64,000 nt of DNA from Bacteroidota bacterium (GCA_023151185.1 JAKLJL010000001.1:372001-436000); one strand, 5' to 3'. Shown: positions 31,711 to 40,749, numbered from the stretch's first letter. The notes: generated by a model from the sequence alone, not told the origin. Numbers and translations: made by a program.

Positions 31711-34700
31711 ATGTTTCCACTATTAAATTTACATTCCAATTTTTCCTTCGGATGGGGCGCTTCTGATATTGAAGGACTCTGCCGACGGGCCCGGGATCTG
31801 GGTTTTGACACCGTTGCCCTCACGGATATCAATAATCTGTATATCCTGTTTCTCTATTATGAGACGGCCAGAACGTTCGGACTCAGGGCCATTACCGGCG
31901 CCCATCTGAAAGATTCCGTTCAGGAAATTTCGGCTTACGTGAAAAATGCAGAGGGATTTGCAAATCTCACCCAGCTTGTTTCCCGGCTTCAGGAAGATAA
32001 AAAAGCCAATCTCCGGCTGCTCCTTCCTCTTCATGCGGGAGGACTTATTTTCATGACGCCGTCGGTGGAACTGGCCGAATTTCTGAAAGTGGAAGGCGGA
32101 ATCCATGACGTCTACCTGCAGATTGATTCGTTCCACATTCCCCTGATCAAACTCCGCCGTGCAAAAAAAAGCGGGATCAGACCTATTGCGGCCCATCCGG
32201 TTTACATGGTTAAAAAGGAGGATTACCTCAGACATCAGGTGCTGAAAGCCATCAGGGAAAACAAAACCCTGTCGCAGTTGAGTCCCCCCGACCTCATCAG
32301 CGAAGAAACGTATTTGCTTCCCCCTGACGAACTGATCCGGCGGTTCGGGATTCTCCCCGAAGCGGTTGAAAACCTTACCGCAGTTTCCCGTGACTTAACC
32401 TGGTCGTATCCCCCGAACCAGTTGTTCAAGCCCCGGTATCTCGGACCTGCCGGCAGTTCACCCTTCAGCTATTTGCGGAAACTGACCTATGACGGGGCTT
32501 TTAGGCGATACGGCACCCTGACAGAAGCCGTCACAGCCCGGATCGAAAAGGAACTGATGATCATTGAAGCCAAGGGATTTTCGGAGTATTTTCTTACGGT
32601 CAGTTTTATCATCCGGCAATCGGCGTCTCATTGCGGCAGAGGATCGGCAGCCGCCAGCATCATTGCCTATTGTCTCGGGATTACCGATGTAGAACCCATC
32701 CGCCATAACCTGTTTTTTGAACGGTTTCTGAACCTTCGCCGTGACGATCCGCCCGATATTGACGTGGATTTCTGCTGGGATGAACGGGATGATATCCTTG
32801 ATACGCTGTTCCAGACTTATGGGCGGGAGTACTGCGCCATGGTCTGTAATCATGTCCTTTACAAAGACCGGATGGCCATCCGGGAAGTGGCAAAAGTCTT
32901 CGGTATTCCTGAAATGGAGATCCAGACCTTCTTTCATAAAATTCCCATGTTTTCGCAGTATTACGGATCTCACGGCGTCGAGACGTTTCTGGCTTCACCT
33001 CAGGCCAGAACCCTGAATGCCCAGTGGCAGAAAGTCATTGCGCTTTCAGCGGAAATTCTGGGATTTCCCCGGTACATTTCAGTTCATGCGGGCGGATTTG
33101 TGATTACAGAAGCTCCGATCCGGGTCCATGCGCCTCTTGAACCGGCCCCGAAAGGCATTCCCGTTGTTCAGTGGGAAAAAGATCAGACTGAGGATTCCGG
33201 ACTTATTAAGATTGATATTCTCGGAAACCGGTCTCTGGCCGTCATCCGGGACTGCAAGCGAACCGTGTATCAGCACTACGGGCATCTGGTTGATTTTGAT
33301 CAGTTCGATGTGTTTACCGATCAGAAAACCCTTGATTTACTGGCTAACGGAAAGTCGATGGGAGTCTTTTACGTCGAATCGCCGGCCATGCGGCAACTTC
33401 AGGAAAAGACACGGCTGGGTGATTTTGATCATCTCACGATTCACAGTTCCATCATCCGGCCTGCTGCCAACAAATTCATCACGGAATATGTGCGGCGGGT
33501 GAAAGGCGGAGCCTGGGAACCGATTCATCCGCTTCTGGCCGGGCAGCTCAGCGAAACCTATGGCATCATGTGTTATCAGGAAGATGTGATCAAGGCAGGA
33601 ATGACGCTGGCGGATATGGACGAGTACGATGCCACTAAACTGCTGAAATCGCTTAGCCGGAAGAACGACAATGAAATGAAAATCCGGTATAAACAGCTTT
33701 TTATGGATGGATGCCGGAGCAAAGGACTATCACAGGCAAAAACCGACGAAATCTGGGACATGATCCACAGTTTTGCCGGATATTCGTTCAATAAACCGCA
33801 CAGTGCCTCATACGTGGTTGTGTCTTTTCATTCGGCCTACATGAAAGCCCACTTCCCGGCAGAGTTTATTGCTGCTGTCATATCGAATCAGGGCGGATTT
33901 TATTCGGCCTTTGGCTATGTCTCTGAAGCACGGCGCATGGGGATTACCCTGCTGCTTCCGGATATCAATGACAGTTTGTTCGAGTACTCCGGCTACACCT
34001 GGCCGCCGGGAACCTTCCGTCCGGATACTGGCAGTACCGGTCTGGATGTGCTGCTTCAGGAAAACCGGATCAGTTATGACCCCGGGCAAATGGAACGGCC
34101 GAAGCAGCCATCCCCCCAGAAAGTGACCCGGGCTTTCCCTTACCTCCGGGTTGGGTTTATGCAGATTAAAAATCTGACTAAAGAGTATATCGTCAGGGTG
34201 TTGGGCGACCGCCAGAAACGGGGGTATTTTAAAAACCTTCAGGATCTGATTCTCCGAACGGAACCGCAGCTCAGCGATCTGCAGATTCTGATCAAAGCCG
34301 GTTGTCTGGATTCTGTGAGTCAGGGAAAAACCAGACCGGAACTCATGTGGGAGGCTGAACTCCATTATTCCAGAACGTCGGTTCAGATTGGGGACTGTTT
34401 CGATCTTTTCGAAGCCCCGCCGTTACCGCCGCCGCCGGTCCCCGACTATCCGTACGAAAAAGTGATCGAGGATGAAATGATGACGCTTGATTTTGTTCTG
34501 TCGGTTCATCCGCTGTTTCTCTACAGGCAGATTACTGACCGCCTGAATCATGTTCCCGGCTCAAAACTCCATCTGTTTGCAGGGAAAAAAGTTAAAACCA
34601 TCGGGTGGATGATTACCCGGAAGGTGGTCTATACGAAAAACGATGAACCCATGCAGTTCGTCAGTTTTGAAGATACAACCGCAATTTATGAAACCGTTTT

Positions 34701-34833
34701 TTTCCCGGAAGCTTATGCCCGATTCTGTACCATGCTCAGTACCATCAAACCCTATAAACTATCCGGACTCGTAATGGAAGATAATTCGGCGATAACCCTC
34801 CAGGTTGATAAAGTCGAATTTCTGGATGGGTAA
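31711..34833 (+). CDS. DnaE2/ImuC-like error-prone DNA polymerase III alpha subunit
   Basis: A 1040-residue C-family polymerase. The N-terminal PHP domain is eroded: LNLHSNFSFGWG has N6 where most have His, and ALTDINNLY lacks the DH pair, so PHP nuclease activity is unlikely. The polymerase core is intact: GRGSAAAS, catalytic D349 and D351 in PDIDVDF, and D502 in LIKIDILG. The fingers, HhH region and a C-terminal OB fold (KVKTIGWMITRKVVYTKNDEPM) follow. At this length, without a tau-binding tail, it fits DnaE2/ImuC. The start is ATG 31711, not the in-frame 31624, because the SOS promoter lies between. Its likely partner is the ImuB-like protein at 59.3 kb. Confidence 0.88.
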   Translation: MFPLLNLHSNFSFGWGASDIEGLCRRARDLGFDTVALTDINNLYILFLYYETARTFGLRAITGAHLKDSVQEISAYVKNAEGFANLTQLVSRLQEDKKANLRLLLPLHAGGLIFMTPSVELAEFLKVEGGIHDVYLQIDSFHIPLIKLRRAKKSGIRPIAAHPVYMVKKEDYLRHQVLKAIRENKTLSQLSPPDLISEETYLLPPDELIRRFGILPEAVENLTAVSRDLTWSYPPNQLFKPRYLGPAGSSPFSYLRKLTYDGAFRRYGTLTEAVTARIEKELMIIEAKGFSEYFLTVSFIIRQSASHCGRGSAAASIIAYCLGITDVEPIRHNLFFERFLNLRRDDPPDIDVDFCWDERDDILDTLFQTYGREYCAMVCNHVLYKDRMAIREVAKVFGIPEMEIQTFFHKIPMFSQYYGSHGVETFLASPQARTLNAQWQKVIALSAEILGFPRYISVHAGGFVITEAPIRVHAPLEPAPKGIPVVQWEKDQTEDSGLIKIDILGNRSLAVIRDCKRTVYQHYGHLVDFDQFDVFTDQKTLDLLANGKSMGVFYVESPAMRQLQEKTRLGDFDHLTIHSSIIRPAANKFITEYVRRVKGGAWEPIHPLLAGQLSETYGIMCYQEDVIKAGMTLADMDEYDATKLLKSLSRKNDNEMKIRYKQLFMDGCRSKGLSQAKTDEIWDMIHSFAGYSFNKPHSASYVVVSFHSAYMKAHFPAEFIAAVISNQGGFYSAFGYVSEARRMGITLLLPDINDSLFEYSGYTWPPGTFRPDTGSTGLDVLLQENRISYDPGQMERPKQPSPQKVTRAFPYLRVGFMQIKNLTKEYIVRVLGDRQKRGYFKNLQDLILRTEPQLSDLQILIKAGCLDSVSQGKTRPELMWEAELHYSRTSVQIGDCFDLFEAPPLPPPPVPDYPYEKVIEDEMMTLDFVLSVHPLFLYRQITDRLNHVPGSKLHLFAGKKVKTIGWMITRKVVYTKNDEPMQFVSFEDTTAIYETVFFPEAYARFCTMLSTIKPYKLSGLVMEDNSAITLQVDKVEFLDG

Positions 34834-34934
34834 GCCGGCCTTTGGCCGGAAGAATGAAGGTTGAATTTAGAATGATAAATTGTAATCCCGGTGGCAGAGA
34901 GATCCAATCTGGGTGTCTCTACTGGACATTTAAC

Positions 34935-35471
34935 ATGGGAAAATTCCAAAATAAATATAGAATACCCTCTGCACGGGCGAATTGGTGGGATTATTCCGCC
35001 GGCGGTGTTTATTTTATAACCATTTGTACCGCTCAACGATTGCATTATTTTGGTGAGGTTCATGATGGTAAAATGATTTTATCTGAAATCGGTGAAATTG
35101 CGGAATCCTGCTGGAAACAAATTCCCGATCATTTCCCGTTCGTGAAATTGGATGCGTTCGTGGTTATGCCAAACCATTTTCATGGCATTTTGATAATTGA
35201 TCCCGTGGCAGAGACGTTGCGTGCAACGTCTCTGCAAAATCGGGAAAATGAAACAATGGCCCGAATTTCACCAAAACGGGGTTCTTTGGGTTCGGTAATC
35301 CGGTCTTATAAATCCGCCGTCACCCTTTCCGCCCGGATAATCCGTGCAGATTTTTCATGGCAATCACGGTTTCACGATAAAATAATCTTGCATGAAAATG
35401 AATTTTACCAAATCCGGTTTTACATTGAAACCAATCCGGAAAATTGGAAACCGGATGGATTTCTGACCTGA
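34935..35471 (+). CDS. REP-associated tyrosine transposase (RAYT, Y1_Tnp/IS200-like)
   Basis: A 178-residue protein of the TnpA_REP group. The HUH motif is in DAFVVMPNHFHGILII, and the catalytic Tyr lies in the C-terminal HENEFYQIRFYIETNPENW. The N-terminal NKYRIPSARANWWDYSAGGVYFITICTAQR fits the family. Residues about 92-100 (VAETLRATSLQ) are encoded by a 28-bp REP-like palindrome inside the gene. The best start is ATG 34935 (MGKFQNKYRIPSAR); upstream in-frame starts would translate a partial palindrome. RAYTs are domesticated single-strand transposases that mobilise REP elements. Confidence 0.9.
   Translation: MGKFQNKYRIPSARANWWDYSAGGVYFITICTAQRLHYFGEVHDGKMILSEIGEIAESCWKQIPDHFPFVKLDAFVVMPNHFHGILIIDPVAETLRATSLQNRENETMARISPKRGSLGSVIRSYKSAVTLSARIIRADFSWQSRFHDKIILHENEFYQIRFYIETNPENWKPDGFLT
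35208..35235. repeat. REP-like palindrome inside the RAYT gene
   Basis: GCAGAGACGTTGC-GT-GCAACGTCTCTGC: two perfect 13-nt arms around a GT centre, in frame within the transposase gene. A partial relative (GGCAGAGAGATC ... GTGTCTCTAC) lies at about 34891-34921, just before the gene's start. Confidence 0.9.
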
Positions 35472-35599
35472 TATTTCCACACATTAATCTTTTAAACAAA
35501 TTTCAAACTGAACAGCTTCGCCAAAAGTTGGATGCCACCTGAATCTGAAGGAAAAACAAAAATTAAATCCCAACCCAAACAAATCAGTCAGGAGTAGTT

Positions 35600-35989
35600 A
35601 TATATCCCGTTGTCCATTTTGAACTGCCGTATACAAACGGAAAAAGAATAGCCGCATTTTATCGAAATGTGTTCGGATGGAAAACACAGGACCTTGGCGA
35701 AGAAGGCGGACATTACATTCTCGTCACCACAACAGAAACCGATGCCAAACCCGGGCTTCCGGCAGGTGCCATTAATGGCGGACTTTATCCAGTAAAACCG
35801 GACTGGCCGGCCCAGTTTCCATCAGTTGTAATCGGGGTCGATGATATCAAAAAGGTTATGGAAAAGGTGAATTCCAACGGCGGAAATGTTCTGGGGGAAC
35901 CCATGGATATTCCCGGTTTCGGACTCTATGTCTCTTTCCTGGATACAGAAGGAAACCGGAACAGCATTATCCAGCCTGCCGGAATGTAA
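35600..35989 (+). CDS. VOC/glyoxalase family protein with non-standard or lost start codon
   Basis: A roughly 129-residue protein: PVVHFELPYTNGKRIAAFYRNVFGW, then GGHYILVTTTE, GAINGGLYP, VVIGVDDIKKVMEKVNSNGGNVLGEPMDIPGFGLYVSFLDTEGNRNSIIQP, a typical single glyoxalase-like domain. The frame is open back to 35567, but no ATG, GTG or TTG precedes the conserved PVVHFE start. AGGAG at 35590-35594 is spaced 5 nt from an ATA at 35600, where homologues would have ATG. The first usable GTG, at 35669, would delete the first strand and helix. It is either AUA-initiated or recently disabled. Confidence 0.6.
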   Translation: MYPVVHFELPYTNGKRIAAFYRNVFGWKTQDLGEEGGHYILVTTTETDAKPGLPAGAINGGLYPVKPDWPAQFPSVVIGVDDIKKVMEKVNSNGGNVLGEPMDIPGFGLYVSFLDTEGNRNSIIQPAGM

Positions 35990-36257
35990 TATCCAACTTT
36001 TGTTGAGATTGTTAACAGGTAGCAGTTGGTTCCCGAAGAACAGGATGAGATAAAAATCCGGGTAAACAGTTAGGTCAAAATTGTACTTTAATCCGAATTC
36101 AATTTTAAAAATCAGACTGAAAGCTCTTTGTAAGGGTAAATAATTAACCATTTCCGGGTGATGCTGCCCCGGTATTCCGTGCAATCTGAATTTGATTTTT
36201 TCTGAATTAGTATGCAGTATTTCATTTCCCAACCGTAATCACAAAAAGGAGACCCCC

Positions 36258-36632
36258 ATGCCTGCAATTTTCTCAGCCCGGCTTTTCCTGTTTGGCTTCT
36301 ATCTCTGGATCATTCCGTTTGTTGCGGCAATCCCGCTATTTCAGTTGCTTTCAGATCACCGGATTGTTTTTAAAGGAATCATGGGTGTAGTCATGACCCT
36401 GACAACTGCTGTTCTCTGGACCCGGTTTTTAAAAAAGATACCGGCGGTTTCTGTAAAGGAAGCTGTTCAGGTCAGTCTGTTATGGATGACAATGAGCATT
36501 GTTCCAGATTTGTTTGCCTTTATTCTGGGATTCAATATGGAAGTCAGTGTTTACTTTTCTGAAATCGCAGTCAGCTATCTGGTTATCCCGATTCTGCTGA
36601 TCACAAGCGCCCTGCAGGTCAAGAATACCTGA
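36258..36632 (+). CDS. Small four-helix membrane protein (DUF6326-like)
   Basis: A 124-residue protein with four membrane segments (LFLFGFYLWIIPFVAAIPLF, IVFKGIMGVVMTLTTAVLW, VQVSLLWMTMSIVPDLFAFILGF, IAVSYLVIPILLITSAL). The pattern resembles the DUF6326 group of uncharacterised inner-membrane proteins. The start is ATG 36258 behind AAAGGAGA; the in-frame start at 36192 is not needed. The gap upstream (35990-36257) shows no gene. No function can be stated. Confidence 0.7.
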   Translation: MPAIFSARLFLFGFYLWIIPFVAAIPLFQLLSDHRIVFKGIMGVVMTLTTAVLWTRFLKKIPAVSVKEAVQVSLLWMTMSIVPDLFAFILGFNMEVSVYFSEIAVSYLVIPILLITSALQVKNT

Positions 36633-36757
36633 CCCAAAAGTAAGAAGTGAACCCGATTTCTGGTGGGTTGTGTCTATATACAGACTATAGTATCCGAAAC
36701 TCCTGCTATCCGTTCTCCGTAAAAGGGCTTTTCTGTTTAAATCTGAAAGGAAGCTCA

Positions 36758-37594
36758 ATGCGTGTTACTCAGTACAACCGGCCGGTTCTATTTTATACCC
36801 TGTCGTTAATCATACCCTGGGCAATCTGGAGTTATGTGGCCTGGCTGAGTCATTTGCCGGAACAATCCCAAATGAGCCGGTTTATTCAATCCACTTTGGG
36901 TCTCACCGGCTTGATAGCCCCGTTTGGTGTTGCTCTTGCACTTGGATTCAGGAACAGGGAGTTAATAACTGACTATAAATCCCGAATGCTGAGTTTATCC
37001 GGTTTTCCGGTTAAATATCTGATCATCACGTTAACGCTGATTTTCACTTCGATTGTGCTGGGTCAGCTCATTTCAGTTTTGTTCGGGCATAGTCTGAATC
37101 AGTTTGTTATGACGGGGCAACCTTCCTTTACTTCCATGCAGTTTTCTCCCTGGTTCATTTTGCTGTTTGCCCCGGTCGTTGAAGAACTGGCCTGGCATTC
37201 GTATGGGACAGATACCCTGCGGCGGTCATTTTCTTTGTTTTCAACCTCCCTGATTTTTGCAGGCTATTGGGTGTTCTGGCACCTGCCCCTGTCGATGATT
37301 AATGGATATTACCACAGTAATATGGTTGCAGAAGGCTGGATTTATGCAGTAAACTTTATTTTCAGTCTGTTTGTATTCGTGATTCTGATGAACTGGCTGT
37401 ATTATAAAACCAACCGGAATATTCTGATTACGATTCTTTTTCATCTCACAGCAAATGTGTCGAATGAGATATTTGCAACCCATCCGGATAGCAAAGTAAT
37501 CCAGACTGGACTGTTGCTTCTGGTTGCCGGATACGTGCTGATTACAGAAAGAAAACTGTTTTTTACCCGGGAACTACCGCCTGACCTGAAGTAA
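36758..37594 (+). CDS. CPBP family intramembrane glutamic endopeptidase
   Basis: A 278-residue integral membrane protein with about eight hydrophobic segments. The Abi/CPBP motifs are present: the EE pair in PVVEELAWHSYGTDTLRRSF and the His in FAGYWVFWHLPLSMI, with a further His in ILFHLTANVSNEIF. Relatives cleave prenylated proteins (Rce1) or act in bacteriocin immunity. Substrate unknown. The start is ATG 36758 behind GAAAGGAAG; the in-frame start at 36647 lacks a ribosome-binding site. Confidence 0.85.
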   Translation: MRVTQYNRPVLFYTLSLIIPWAIWSYVAWLSHLPEQSQMSRFIQSTLGLTGLIAPFGVALALGFRNRELITDYKSRMLSLSGFPVKYLIITLTLIFTSIVLGQLISVLFGHSLNQFVMTGQPSFTSMQFSPWFILLFAPVVEELAWHSYGTDTLRRSFSLFSTSLIFAGYWVFWHLPLSMINGYYHSNMVAEGWIYAVNFIFSLFVFVILMNWLYYKTNRNILITILFHLTANVSNEIFATHPDSKVIQTGLLLLVAGYVLITERKLFFTRELPPDLK

Positions 37595-37632
37595 AACTTC
37601 GGCAGACCCTGGTTTCCGGTTTAGTTTATCTG

Positions 37633-37643
37633 GAAGGAGGTGA
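37633..37643 (+). promoter_or_regulatory. Near-complete anti-SD match upstream of HEAT-like gene
   Basis: AAGGAGGTGAT is complementary over 11 nt to the usual 16S rRNA 3' end. It lies about 8 nt before the ATG at 37652 and also includes an in-frame GTG at 37640. It is one of the strongest ribosome-binding sites in the window. Confidence 0.7.
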
Positions 37644-37651
37644 TTCCCCCG

Positions 37652-38197
37652 ATGTCAGAGTCTTTTGATCTGGTTCTGATGACTTTTAAAAAGGACGCAA
37701 TGCTCCGGTTCCTGAGAGAACATCCCGAAGAACTCAATTATGCAGCGGACCTTGCTCTTGACAACCGCCAGCCTCTTTCCTGGCGGTCGGCCTGGGTGTT
37801 GTGGAGTTTATTTCAGGAAGGTGTGCCGTTCCCTCAGGGATTCTCAGAAAAAATACTGCCGGTTATTCAGGAGAAAAGGGATGGTCATCAGCGGGAACTT
37901 CTCAAACTTCTCTGGATATCAGGGATTGATGAAGAGGAAGAAGGCCGTATTTTTGATCTGTGTGCAACGTTGTGGGAAGATATCAGAAAAGATCCGTCCA
38001 TCCGGATAATGGCGATGAAATGGATGTTCCGGATTTCCGGGGAACACCCTGAGCTGCTGATTGAATTACCGTACTATCTGCAGGAGAAATTTACTGAGCC
38101 CCTGTCACCAGGGGTAAAACGGTCTCTTGAAAAACTAAGGGCAGTTTATTTACCTGCCGGAAAGAATAAACCAAACGGGATGAAACCCCGAACCTGA
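37652..38197 (+). CDS. HEAT-repeat-like hypothetical protein
   Basis: A 181-residue helical soluble protein. Paired helices such as MLRFLREHPEELNYAADLALDN, WRSAWVLWSLFQEGVP and SIRIMAMKWMFRISGEHPELLIEL resemble an ARM/HEAT scaffold used for protein interaction. There is no catalytic motif. The ATG at 37652 follows a very strong Shine-Dalgarno; a GTG at 37640 overlaps that site and is less likely. It is followed after 14 nt by another uncharacterised gene on the same strand. Confidence 0.65.
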   Translation: MSESFDLVLMTFKKDAMLRFLREHPEELNYAADLALDNRQPLSWRSAWVLWSLFQEGVPFPQGFSEKILPVIQEKRDGHQRELLKLLWISGIDEEEEGRIFDLCATLWEDIRKDPSIRIMAMKWMFRISGEHPELLIELPYYLQEKFTEPLSPGVKRSLEKLRAVYLPAGKNKPNGMKPRT

Positions 38198-38211
38198 AAG
38201 CAGGCTGAAAG

Positions 38212-38925
38212 ATGGTCTTTACAGAAACCGCCGAAAAAGCTGTTACAGCCTATGGCGGTGCGGATGTTTGGATGAAAGCCCGGAAAATTGAAGCTGTTGT
38301 TTCCGCCAGCGGGCTTGCTTTTTTCCTGAAACGGCGCCCGCCATTCAAAACGGCCAGCCTGATGCTTGAAGTCAACCGCCCGGCTGTTTCTCTGACTCCC
38401 ATCGGAAACCAGAAGCACCCGGTTACCGGTATCCTGAACGGTCAGGATGTTACACTTACTGATGGGCAGGGCCGGATTTTAGATTCCCGTACCAATGCCC
38501 GGTCAGCTTTCCCGTTCGGAAGACGGCTGTTTTTCTGGGATGACCTCGACATGACCTATTTTGCCTGTTATGCTTTCTGGAATTATCTCACCCTTCCCCG
38601 CCTCCTTCTCAGGGAGGATATTTTATGGGAGGAGAAAGCGCCCGGCCACCTGACAGCCGGATTTCCAGATCACCTCCCGACCCACTCCAAAAAACAGGAA
38701 TTCCGGTTTGACCCGGTCACCGGGTTATTGCTGCAGCACACTTATACTGCAGAAGTGATCAGCAACCTGGCTGCTGCGGCAAATTGTGTTGTTTCACATT
38801 CAGAGGAAAAAGGAATCCGGTTTCCCTCCCGGCGGATCGTAAGTCCGATGAAGCCGAACCGGGAGGCACTGGGGTATCCTGTCCTGATTGATATGACCAT
38901 CCGCCAGTTCCGGTTGATTTTATGA
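38212..38925 (+). CDS. Conserved hypothetical protein (237 aa)
   Basis: A soluble protein without a signal peptide. It starts with VTAYGGADVWMKARKIEAVVSASGLAFFLK, which recalls the LolA/LppX-like lipoprotein-carrier fold, and continues with beta-rich segments (LMLEVNRPAVSLTPIG, QEFRFDPVTGLLLQHTYTAEV, IRFPSRRIVSP). I have seen comparable uncharacterised proteins in actinobacteria and FCB genomes but cannot name a family. It probably binds a lipid or other hydrophobic molecule, if the fold guess is right. It follows the HEAT-like gene closely. Confidence 0.6.
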   Translation: MVFTETAEKAVTAYGGADVWMKARKIEAVVSASGLAFFLKRRPPFKTASLMLEVNRPAVSLTPIGNQKHPVTGILNGQDVTLTDGQGRILDSRTNARSAFPFGRRLFFWDDLDMTYFACYAFWNYLTLPRLLLREDILWEEKAPGHLTAGFPDHLPTHSKKQEFRFDPVTGLLLQHTYTAEVISNLAAAANCVVSHSEEKGIRFPSRRIVSPMKPNREALGYPVLIDMTIRQFRLIL

Positions 38926-39023
38926 GTTAATCCGGATTTCTATAGAAATCATGTTTCAACATGAAACAAAAATGAATATCTTCGGTAAAAATTTCGTCAT
39001 CCCAAACCTAAAGAAAGAATTCA

Positions 39024-39680
39024 ATGAAAAAACTGATCAATTTCGGTGAAACCGTAGATGGGTATTCAATCCCGGTATTAAATGAAAGAGAAATCAGGGC
39101 TGCAGCCGGTTTATTGTTTCTGATGATGTTTATCACCATCATGATTGTCATTTTCAAGGGGAACTTTACGCCTCTGAAATATGCGACAATTTTGTTTTTG
39201 ACGGATATTCTGATCCGGGTTCTGGTGAATCCGAAATATGCACCTACTTTAATTCTCGGCCGGTGGATTGTCAGAAATCAAACTCCTGAGTACGTCGGAG
39301 CCAAACAAAAAAAAGTGGCCTGGTGGATCGGGGTTCTTCTTGCCCTGACGATGTTTATCCTTCTGGTAGTTGTTAATTCATACAGCGTTATAACGGGACT
39401 GATCTGTCTGATCTGTCTGATATTTCTGTTTTTTGAATCTGCTTTCGGGATTTGTCTGGGGTGCAAGGCCTATGCTCTGATTTATAAAGATCAGGCACAA
39501 TATTGCCCGGGCGAGGTTTGCGATATCAAGTCACGCCATGAAATCCAAAAGTCATCCTGGCCCCAGTTTTTTATTGTTCTTGCCTGGTTTGCCTTTCTGG
39601 TTCTCCTGGTTTACCTGGCAAATGATGCCCTCAGCCAGCCGCCCTTTGACCTGTTCGGACTTGAGCCAGCAGCAAACTGA
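39024..39680 (+). CDS. DUF4395 family membrane protein
   Basis: A 218-residue integral membrane protein with about six hydrophobic segments. DUF4395 marks are PVLNEREIRAAAGLLFLMMF, ILIRVLVNPKYAPTLILGRWIV and the cysteine-rich ESAFGICLGCKAYALIYK with a second pair in QYCPGEVCD. The family is often near thiol-redox and sulfur-handling genes, so the cysteines may be redox active. It ends 3 nt before the methyltransferase start, suggesting co-transcription. Confidence 0.8.
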   Translation: MKKLINFGETVDGYSIPVLNEREIRAAAGLLFLMMFITIMIVIFKGNFTPLKYATILFLTDILIRVLVNPKYAPTLILGRWIVRNQTPEYVGAKQKKVAWWIGVLLALTMFILLVVVNSYSVITGLICLICLIFLFFESAFGICLGCKAYALIYKDQAQYCPGEVCDIKSRHEIQKSSWPQFFIVLAWFAFLVLLVYLANDALSQPPFDLFGLEPAAN

Positions 39681-39683
39681 AGC

Positions 39684-40352
39684 ATGAACGGATTTTCGGA
39701 CCTGCCGGATTTGAGTCCAACGATAAAAAGCTGGAATGCACTTTCTGAGGTGTACGCCGACCGGTTTGATGACCTGCCAGCCTATTTTGACTCGTATCAG
39801 TATTTTCTTGACAGGATTCCAGAAGGATCAGACCTGTTCGAAATCGGCTGTGGGCCGGGTACAATTACGCGGTTTATCTCCCGTTCCCGGCCTGACCTTA
39901 CCCTGATTGCAACAGACGCTGCTCCTGCAATGGTTGATCTTGCCCGGAACCGGCTTCCCGGTGCAGAATTCAGGGTTTTGGATGCCCGAAACCTTGATAC
40001 GGTTACCGGTTCATTTTCTGGAATTGTCTGCGGATTCTGTCTTCCGTACCTTAGCCGGGAGGAATCTGCGGCCGCTCTTAAAGAGGCTGCCCGGCTGCTG
40101 AACCCCAACGGGCATCTGTATGTAAGCGTAATGGAAGAAGAGTATTCGAATTCTGCCGTGATTCCGGGAAAGGAGCCCGGTCAGGAAATGGCCGTCTTTT
40201 ATTACACAAAAGCTGAACTTACAGCAATGCTTACTGAGGCAGGTTTCACCATTCTAAAAGATTTTCGCCTGAATATGGAGGTCAGCCTGCCGCAACCGCC
40301 TTCTCAACTCATCCTCATTGCACAAAAAACAGATAACTTAACCCCTGGCTGA
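39684..40352 (+). CDS. Class I SAM-dependent methyltransferase
   Basis: A 222-residue cytosolic enzyme. Motif I is LFEIGCGPGTITRFISR, then the acidic ATDAAPAMVDLAR, the motif RVLDARNLDTVTGSFSGIVCGFCLPYLSREE and the post-motif LLNPNGHLYVSVMEEE. The YYTKAELTAMLTEAGF region is typical of the Methyltransf_25/11 group. The substrate is unknown. It is the second of a run of four tightly spaced genes ending with a Crp/Fnr regulator. Confidence 0.85.
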   Translation: MNGFSDLPDLSPTIKSWNALSEVYADRFDDLPAYFDSYQYFLDRIPEGSDLFEIGCGPGTITRFISRSRPDLTLIATDAAPAMVDLARNRLPGAEFRVLDARNLDTVTGSFSGIVCGFCLPYLSREESAAALKEAARLLNPNGHLYVSVMEEEYSNSAVIPGKEPGQEMAVFYYTKAELTAMLTEAGFTILKDFRLNMEVSLPQPPSQLILIAQKTDNLTPG

Positions 40353-40365
40353 AAAGGAGAACCTG

Positions 40366-40749
40366 ATGTCTTCACTTAAAAAATCCGTCCTTCCTGTGCT
40401 TCTTGCCACAGTCTGGATCAGTGTTTCAGAGTTTTTCAGGAATGAATTCCTGCTGAAATCCTATTGGGTAGAGCATTATCAGGCGATGGGACTTACCTTC
40501 CCGGGAGATCCGGTCAATGGTGCCGTTTGGGGACTCTGGTCATTCGTTTTCGCCTGTCTGATTTTTGTTCTGGCAAAAAAATTCACAGTCTTTGAAACAG
40601 TTTCTCTGGGCTGGGTTCTTGGTTTTGTGATGATGTGGCTGGTTATCGGGAATTTGCAGGTGCTGCCCTATGGAATTCTGCCGGTTGCGGTTCCGCTGAG
40701 CCTTCTTGAGGTTCTTCTGGCTGTCTGGATTGTTAAGAAACTCTCCTGA
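40366..40749 (+). CDS. Small membrane protein (127 aa), unknown
   Basis: There are about four membrane segments (SVLPVLLATVWISVSEFF, GAVWGLWSFVFACLIFVLAK, FETVSLGWVLGFVMMWLVIGN, LPVAVPLSLLEVLLAVWIV). It is spaced 13 nt after the methyltransferase and 2 nt before the Crp/Fnr gene, and has a GGAG ribosome-binding site. I recall similar uncharacterised membrane proteins beside Crp-like regulators in Bacteroidota, but give no function. Confidence 0.7.
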   Translation: MSSLKKSVLPVLLATVWISVSEFFRNEFLLKSYWVEHYQAMGLTFPGDPVNGAVWGLWSFVFACLIFVLAKKFTVFETVSLGWVLGFVMMWLVIGNLQVLPYGILPVAVPLSLLEVLLAVWIVKKLS

